A stretch of 7,125 nt of DNA from Bryobacterales bacterium. GTDB lineage: Bacteria > Acidobacteriota > Terriglobia > Bryobacterales > Bryobacteraceae. Shown piece after piece: positions 6,541 through 7,125 of the stretch (positions are counted from its first letter, which is position 1; each line of letters opens with the position of its first letter). Location: positions 1 through 7,125 of the forward strand of contig PLRZ01000096.1 in assembly GCA_003164075.1 (NCBI GenBank), given 5' to 3'. Position numbers and translations under genes: made by a program. A model generated the notes under the pieces. That model ran no database searches and was not told the DNA's origin. It worked only from the letters and a program-made list of their open reading frames with translations.

Positions 6541-7125
6541 TCACTGCCCCTTTTTATAGTCCCCTCCGCTGAAGTATTTCTCCATCCAGCAGTACAAGGC
6601 GATAAACAGGTATCGGCTGCCCATCTCGCGGATCTTCAGCTTGGAAATGCCCGAGCGCCGGTTTCGCCAGGTGATGGGCATTACCGTCCACGAATACCCG
6701 CGCACAATAGTCTTTAGGGGAAGTTCCACGGTCAGATTGAAATGCGGCGAGAGGAACGGGCGGCAACCGTCCAGCGCTTTGCGGCGGTACGCTTTGAAGG
6801 CGTTGGTGAAATCGTTGAGCGGAACGTGGAACAGCAGCCGCAGAAACAGGTTGGCCATCCGATTGATCAGCAGCTTGTGGGCGGGGTAGTCGATCACTCC
6901 GCCGCCGCGCATGAAGCGCGATCCGAAAACGGCATCGTAACCCTCCCCCAGCAGCTCCCAATAGCGCACCACATCGCGGCAATCGTCCGATTCATCGGCC
7001 ATCATGATCACTACGGCGTCGCCCTGGCTGTGATCGATGCCGCAGATAATCGCCCTGCCGAAACCATGGCCGCCGGCATTTTGCACCGGGCGAATGGTAG
7101 GAACCCGTGACGCCAGTTCCTGCAT
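6541..7125 (-). CDS. Family 2 glycosyltransferase, DPM1-like, C-terminal part
   Basis: The visible 194 residues end at TGA 6543-6541 and run off the right edge. The apparent Met at the edge is almost certainly internal, because the N-terminal GT-A strand with its VVDDGS motif would precede it. Seen in order: NAGGHGFGRAIICGI (16-30), the sugar-nucleotide/metal segment VVIMMADESDD (38-48), YDAVFGSRFMRGG, DFTNAFKAYRR, LTVELPLKTIVRGY, and ITWRNRRSGISKLKI. These match GT2 enzymes of the dolichyl/polyprenyl-phosphate mannose synthase type, which move a sugar from a nucleotide donor to a polyprenyl phosphate at the inner membrane face. No C-terminal membrane helices of the GtrA kind are present, so it resembles the short DPM1 form. 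Donor and acceptor cannot be told from this. It is followed at 13 bp by the TIGR03790 gene on the same strand. Confidence 0.88.
   Translation of the reverse strand: MQELASRVPTIRPVQNAGGHGFGRAIICGIDHSQGDAVVIMMADESDDCRDVVRYWELLGEGYDAVFGSRFMRGGGVIDYPAHKLLINRMANLFLRLLFHVPLNDFTNAFKAYRRKALDGCRPFLSPHFNLTVELPLKTIVRGYSWTVMPITWRNRRSGISKLKIREMGSRYLFIALYCWMEKYFSGGDYKKGQ

Overview
The window looks like high-GC chromosomal DNA from an acidobacterium, probably close to Solibacter/Bryobacter. This is inferred from gene content: a large secreted protein with HAF repeats, BACON-like modules and a dockerin-like tail; a TIGR03790-family secreted protein; a uroporphyrinogen-decarboxylase-like protein with an N-terminus familiar from that phylum; and a GC-rich palindromic repeat of the 'GGGGCAGGC' kind. 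No 16S or other phylogenetic marker is present, so the assignment is tentative.

Layout. At the left edge, on the minus strand, lies the 5' part of a URO-D superfamily gene (1-393, running off the window). A gap of about 585 bp (394-978) separates it from the dominant gene, which is transcribed the other way. The gap holds an inverted repeat next to the URO-D start and a possible decayed kinase C-terminus. The dominant plus-strand gene (979-4779) encodes a 1266-residue exported modular protein: signal peptide, seven HAF repeats, Ig-like linker, lipase/PGAP1-like alpha/beta hydrolase with a visible Ser-Asp-His triad, Ig-like modules, two BACON-like modules and a dockerin-like EF-hand pair. After it comes a stretch without intact genes (4780-5297) that reads as genomic debris: a tRNA-like 3' end, an N-terminal fragment of a conserved protein family, and a short CGCCAAG repeat cluster. 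The right side is a minus-strand pair, a GT2/DPM1-like glycosyltransferase (partial, off the right edge) followed 13 bp later by a TIGR03790-family exported protein. The 5' end of the latter contains a perfect 21-bp inverted repeat that looks like an inserted interspersed element.

How the genes may work together. The glycosyltransferase and TIGR03790 gene are spaced like an operon. The large hydrolase is an independent convergent unit, probably acting outside the cytoplasm. No defence system, CRISPR array or intact mobile element is visible. The most unusual items are the domain combination of the hydrolase, the repeat inside the TIGR03790 leader, and the debris zone.
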